Source: Calditrichota bacterium
GTDB lineage: Bacteria > Electryoneota > RPQS01
Reading direction: 5' to 3'
Assembly: GCA_020637395.1 (NCBI GenBank)
Contig: JACJWA010000001.1
Location: forward strand, 1,798,001 to 1,862,000
DNA length: 64,000 nucleotides
Position 1 is the first letter of the stretch, and each line of letters begins with the position of its first letter. The position numbers and the translations under genes were made by a program. Positions 58,114-64,000 of this stretch are shown piece by piece. Below the pieces are notes generated by a model, which was not told where the DNA came from, did no database searches, and worked only from the letters and a program-made list of their open reading frames with translations.

Positions 58114-59131
58114 TGGCTTTCAGGATGAGGTGGGCCGCTTTCTCGCAGTTTGCCGTCGAAATGTCACGGTGAGTCACGAGGCGAATCGTGCGCGGACCGA
58201 AAGCGAAGAAACTGACGCCAAGCTTCTGCGCCCGCGCCTCGACTTCCCGAGCACCAGGAGCGGGAGATTTCAAATCGAAAATCACAATATTGGTTTCCAC
58301 TGACTCCGGATTCAGTTCGATCAGAGGACACGCTGCAAGGAGTCCGGCAAGCAGTTTCGCATTCTTGTGGTCCGCATGCAGATGCTCAAGGTGATGATCC
58401 AGCGCGTGCAAACATGCCGCGGCCAGAATTCCTGACTGGCGCATCGCTCCGCCCAGCATCCGGCGGTAGCGCGTCGCTCGTTGGATAACCTCTCGAGACC
58501 CCACCAGAACAGATCCCGCCGGACACCCAAGACCCTTGGAGAAACACGCAGAGACAAGATCAAACGGGCCAGCCAACTCGGCAACGGTTCGCCCGGACGC
58601 TTCTGCGGCATTCCAGATGCGCGCGCCGTCACAGTAACTGGCGATTCCGCGCTCGCGCGCGGTCGTGGCAATTCTCGTTATCTCTTCATAGGGGAAGATC
58701 CTCCCGCCCGAGCGGTTGTGCGTGTTTTCAATCGCGACCACTTTGGTCGGAGGATTGACATCGAAGTCAAAGCCCTTGATGTTCGATTCAAACTCCTCGC
58801 ACGTGAATCTGCCATGCGCGCCGATCTGTTGAAGCTGTGCGCCGGAGTTCGCGCCGATCCCGCCAGCTTCGTACAACACGATGTGCGCGTCTTTCGTACA
58901 GATCACTTCGTCGCCGGGATGAGTGAGAGTGCGAATCGCGCATTGGTTTGCCATCGTCGTCGTCGGGAAAAACAGCGAGGACTCTTTTCCGAACAGCTCC
59001 GCTACCCGTTCTTGCAGGAGGTTGACCGTCGGGTCTTCACCGAATTGATCGTCGCCGACTTCCGCGGAGGCCATGGCTTGCCGCATCGCGCCGGTGGGTT
59101 TGGTGATGGTGTCTGAACGAAGGTCTAACAT
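58103..59131 (-). CDS. ltaE: Low-specificity L-threonine aldolase
   Basis: This is a 342-residue fold-type I PLP enzyme that splits L-threonine or L-allo-threonine into glycine and acetaldehyde. MLDLRSDTITKPTGAMRQAM is the usual start. VGDDQFGEDPTVN, the PLP lysine Lys199 (SACFSKGLGCPAGS) and Asp168 (YCDGARIWNA) are conserved. The ATG at 59129-59131 is chosen because the frame upstream lies within metH. It begins one base after the metH stop. Glycine made here could feed one-carbon metabolism linked to MetH. Confidence 0.93.
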   Translation of the reverse strand: MLDLRSDTITKPTGAMRQAMASAEVGDDQFGEDPTVNLLQERVAELFGKESSLFFPTTTMANQCAIRTLTHPGDEVICTKDAHIVLYEAGGIGANSGAQLQQIGAHGRFTCEEFESNIKGFDFDVNPPTKVVAIENTHNRSGGRIFPYEEITRIATTARERGIASYCDGARIWNAAEASGRTVAELAGPFDLVSACFSKGLGCPAGSVLVGSREVIQRATRYRRMLGGAMRQSGILAAACLHALDHHLEHLHADHKNAKLLAGLLAACPLIELNPESVETNIVIFDLKSPAPGAREVEARAQKLGVSFFAFGPRTIRLVTHRDISTANCEKAAHLILKAIEQ

Positions 59132-59132
59132 G

Positions 59133-62813
<3,681 letters not shown>

Positions 62814-62949
62814 AGTTGCGAAATCTGTATCCCTCTAAATTATCATAACTTGGGCGATGACGCCCGACGAATCAGGTAGAATTGGATATTATACGAATTC
62901 CTTTCGCCCTTTGCTCTACTGCGGTCGTCCCGCTTTCGCACAAAAAGAA

Positions 62950-62984
62950 GGCCCCCATCCGGAGGGGAGAGCCGGATGGGGGCC
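62950..62984 (-). terminator. Terminator of the right-edge T9SS gene
   Basis: GGCCCCCATCCGG and CCGGATGGGGGCC form a 13-bp stem with a 9-base loop. CTTCTTTTTG follows on the minus strand. Confidence 0.9.
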
Positions 62985-63005
62985 ACTTGCCTGAGGGAGC
63001 AAGTA

Positions 63006-64000
63006 TTACTTCAGAAGCAGCATCTTGTTGACGATGCTCTGCTCATTGATCGAAATGCGGTACATGTACATTCCGGACGGGAGGCTTGCGGCATTCCACG
63101 TCGTCGTGTAGGCACCAGCCGTCAGATTCTCGTTGACCAACGTCGTGACTTCGCGGCCCAGCACATCAAACACCGTCAAGGTAACCAGACCATTGGACGG
63201 GATCGAGAACTCGATCGTCGTGGTCGGGTTGAACGGGTTCGGGTAGTTTGTGGCCACCAGATGCGACACCGGGATATAGGACGGATTCTCGCCAACCGAA
63301 GAGCCTTCGATCGGGTACAGACCTTCGGTGTCTCCCGGCATGCGGAAGAACGTGCCGTTCACTTCGTAAACGATCACCCACTCGGCATCCAGAGTCTCGG
63401 GTCCGCACTGCAGCATGCCGCCAATGGCATACACGTACTGACCAAGCGACGGAATCGCGGGATTCGACGGATTGTAGCTGTCGCCAAAGTCAATCACGTA
63501 ATCGGCGACGTTGTCATTGTTGTTGTCCACGCCGTAGAAAAGCGCACCGGCATATTCAACGTCCACAACCGTGCCACCCACTTCAACCCAAGTCAGGTAG
63601 TTGCCGTTGTCGCAGCCGAAGCCTTCGGCGCGGCCGCCGCCGTCACCACCGTGCTCGCCGTCGTTCATCGGATTGGGCTCCCACCACACTTCGCCATTCA
63701 GCAGGTGAACGTGAACCATCGGGATATCGCCGTGTGACATGAGCGCGCCGGTTACTGTGATTTCTTCGCCATCGGACGGGCGAACCAGGCCGTTGTCCGG
63801 CACATAGTCCGGCGGTCCAAAGTTCAAGCGGTAGTCCACGATACCATCGGCATCCACGTCAAGGGCATACAGCACGCGATCAGGATTCGCGGAGTCCGGC
63901 GTGGTCACGGATACCGTACCTGCCAGGTCCACGATCTCAAAGTGGTGGTGGCCGCCGGGACGACCATGGTCGCCACCGTGCTCGGACGAATCCGCAGCCA
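63006..64000 (-). CDS. T9SS-secreted protein, 5' end outside the window
   Basis: The frame is open to base 64000, so at least 331 residues are present and the N-terminus is missing. A His/Gly-rich stretch (SSEHGGDHGRPGGHHHFE) opens the visible part. Calcium-like loops DVDADGIVDYRLNFG and DNNNDNVADYVIDFG (dockerin-like pattern) follow. The C-terminus is a T9SS type A sorting domain (NYPNPFNPTTTIEFSIP to NKMLLLK). It is probably a surface protein of unknown function. Confidence 0.8.
   Translation of the reverse strand, partial: AADSSEHGGDHGRPGGHHHFEIVDLAGTVSVTTPDSANPDRVLYALDVDADGIVDYRLNFGPPDYVPDNGLVRPSDGEEITVTGALMSHGDIPMVHVHLLNGEVWWEPNPMNDGEHGGDGGGRAEGFGCDNGNYLTWVEVGGTVVDVEYAGALFYGVDNNNDNVADYVIDFGDSYNPSNPAIPSLGQYVYAIGGMLQCGPETLDAEWVIVYEVNGTFFRMPGDTEGLYPIEGSSVGENPSYIPVSHLVATNYPNPFNPTTTIEFSIPSNGLVTLTVFDVLGREVTTLVNENLTAGAYTTTWNAASLPSGMYMYRISINEQSIVNKMLLLK

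Noticed and set aside
62814..62949. Possible cobalamin riboswitch upstream of metH
   Set aside because: I looked for the B12-box core and found none; only a short GGGCG-ATGA-CGCCC stem is present.

Overview
The window is about 57% G+C by eye and gene-dense. It appears to be bacterial chromosome from a Gram-negative, didermic lineage. Four secreted proteins end in a type IX secretion (T9SS) C-terminal domain with the NYPNPFNP-type motif. Others carry Sec or lipoprotein signals or look like outer-membrane barrels. Eukaryotic-type citrate synthase, very large multiheme cytochromes and T9SS tails together suggest an uncultured member of the FCB group (Zixibacteria, KSB1, Electryoneota/LCP-89 or similar). 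The exact phylum cannot be set from this window. Most promoters I could find are sigma70-like, TTGnnn-17-TAnnnT. I saw no rRNA, tRNA, CRISPR array, transposase or phage gene.

Left part (1-13.2 kb): rmuC, a eukaryotic-type citrate synthase on the plus strand, then an unbroken minus-strand run from hrcA to an FAD-linked oxidase (hrcA, grpE, dnaJ, comEA-like, rsmD, nudix, formylglutamate-hydrolase-like, antiporter, two lipoproteins, aminotransferase, fmdB, oxidase). Gaps are 0-39 bp and many genes overlap, so it is probably one long heat-shock-led operon. dnaK is absent from it.

Middle part (13.4-39.3 kb): envelope and secreted functions. There is a lipoprotein/beta-barrel pair; a PNGase F-like T9SS protein whose -10 box lies in a 17-bp palindrome; a TetR regulator with its own operator; and an L,D-transpeptidase cassette. 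Then come a large T9SS protein, a TrpG/PabA amidotransferase, TlpA-like and thioredoxin genes, and a metzincin protease with an apparent poly-T frameshift in its signal peptide. A racemase/GNAT pair, a secreted alpha/beta hydrolase, a 1301-residue subtilase and another T9SS protein complete this part.

Electron-transfer region (39.9-56.8 kb): two convergent gene sets carry 98 c-type heme-binding motifs in eight proteins. The plus-strand set has a tetraheme c554-like cytochrome, a HybA-like 4-cluster Fe-S protein, a HybB/NrfD-like membrane subunit, a tiny HmcD-like membrane protein, a 13-heme cytochrome and two tandem 17-heme cytochrome c/cytochrome b fusions. The minus-strand set has an inner-membrane NapC-type cytochrome with 18 motifs, a small HTH protein and a 9-heme Ig-like lipoprotein. 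It ends with a translationally coupled outer-membrane barrel, 11-heme periplasmic cytochrome and 9-heme lipoprotein, the layout of a porin-cytochrome conduit. My inference is that menaquinol electrons enter through NrfD, cytochrome b or NapC modules, cross the periplasm on multiheme cytochromes and leave through the conduit to an extracellular acceptor, or run the other way. No terminal reductase, hydrogenase or molybdoenzyme is encoded here.

Right part (57.2-64 kb): metH, ltaE and an unknown membrane protein form a minus-strand operon. The window ends inside another T9SS-secreted protein.
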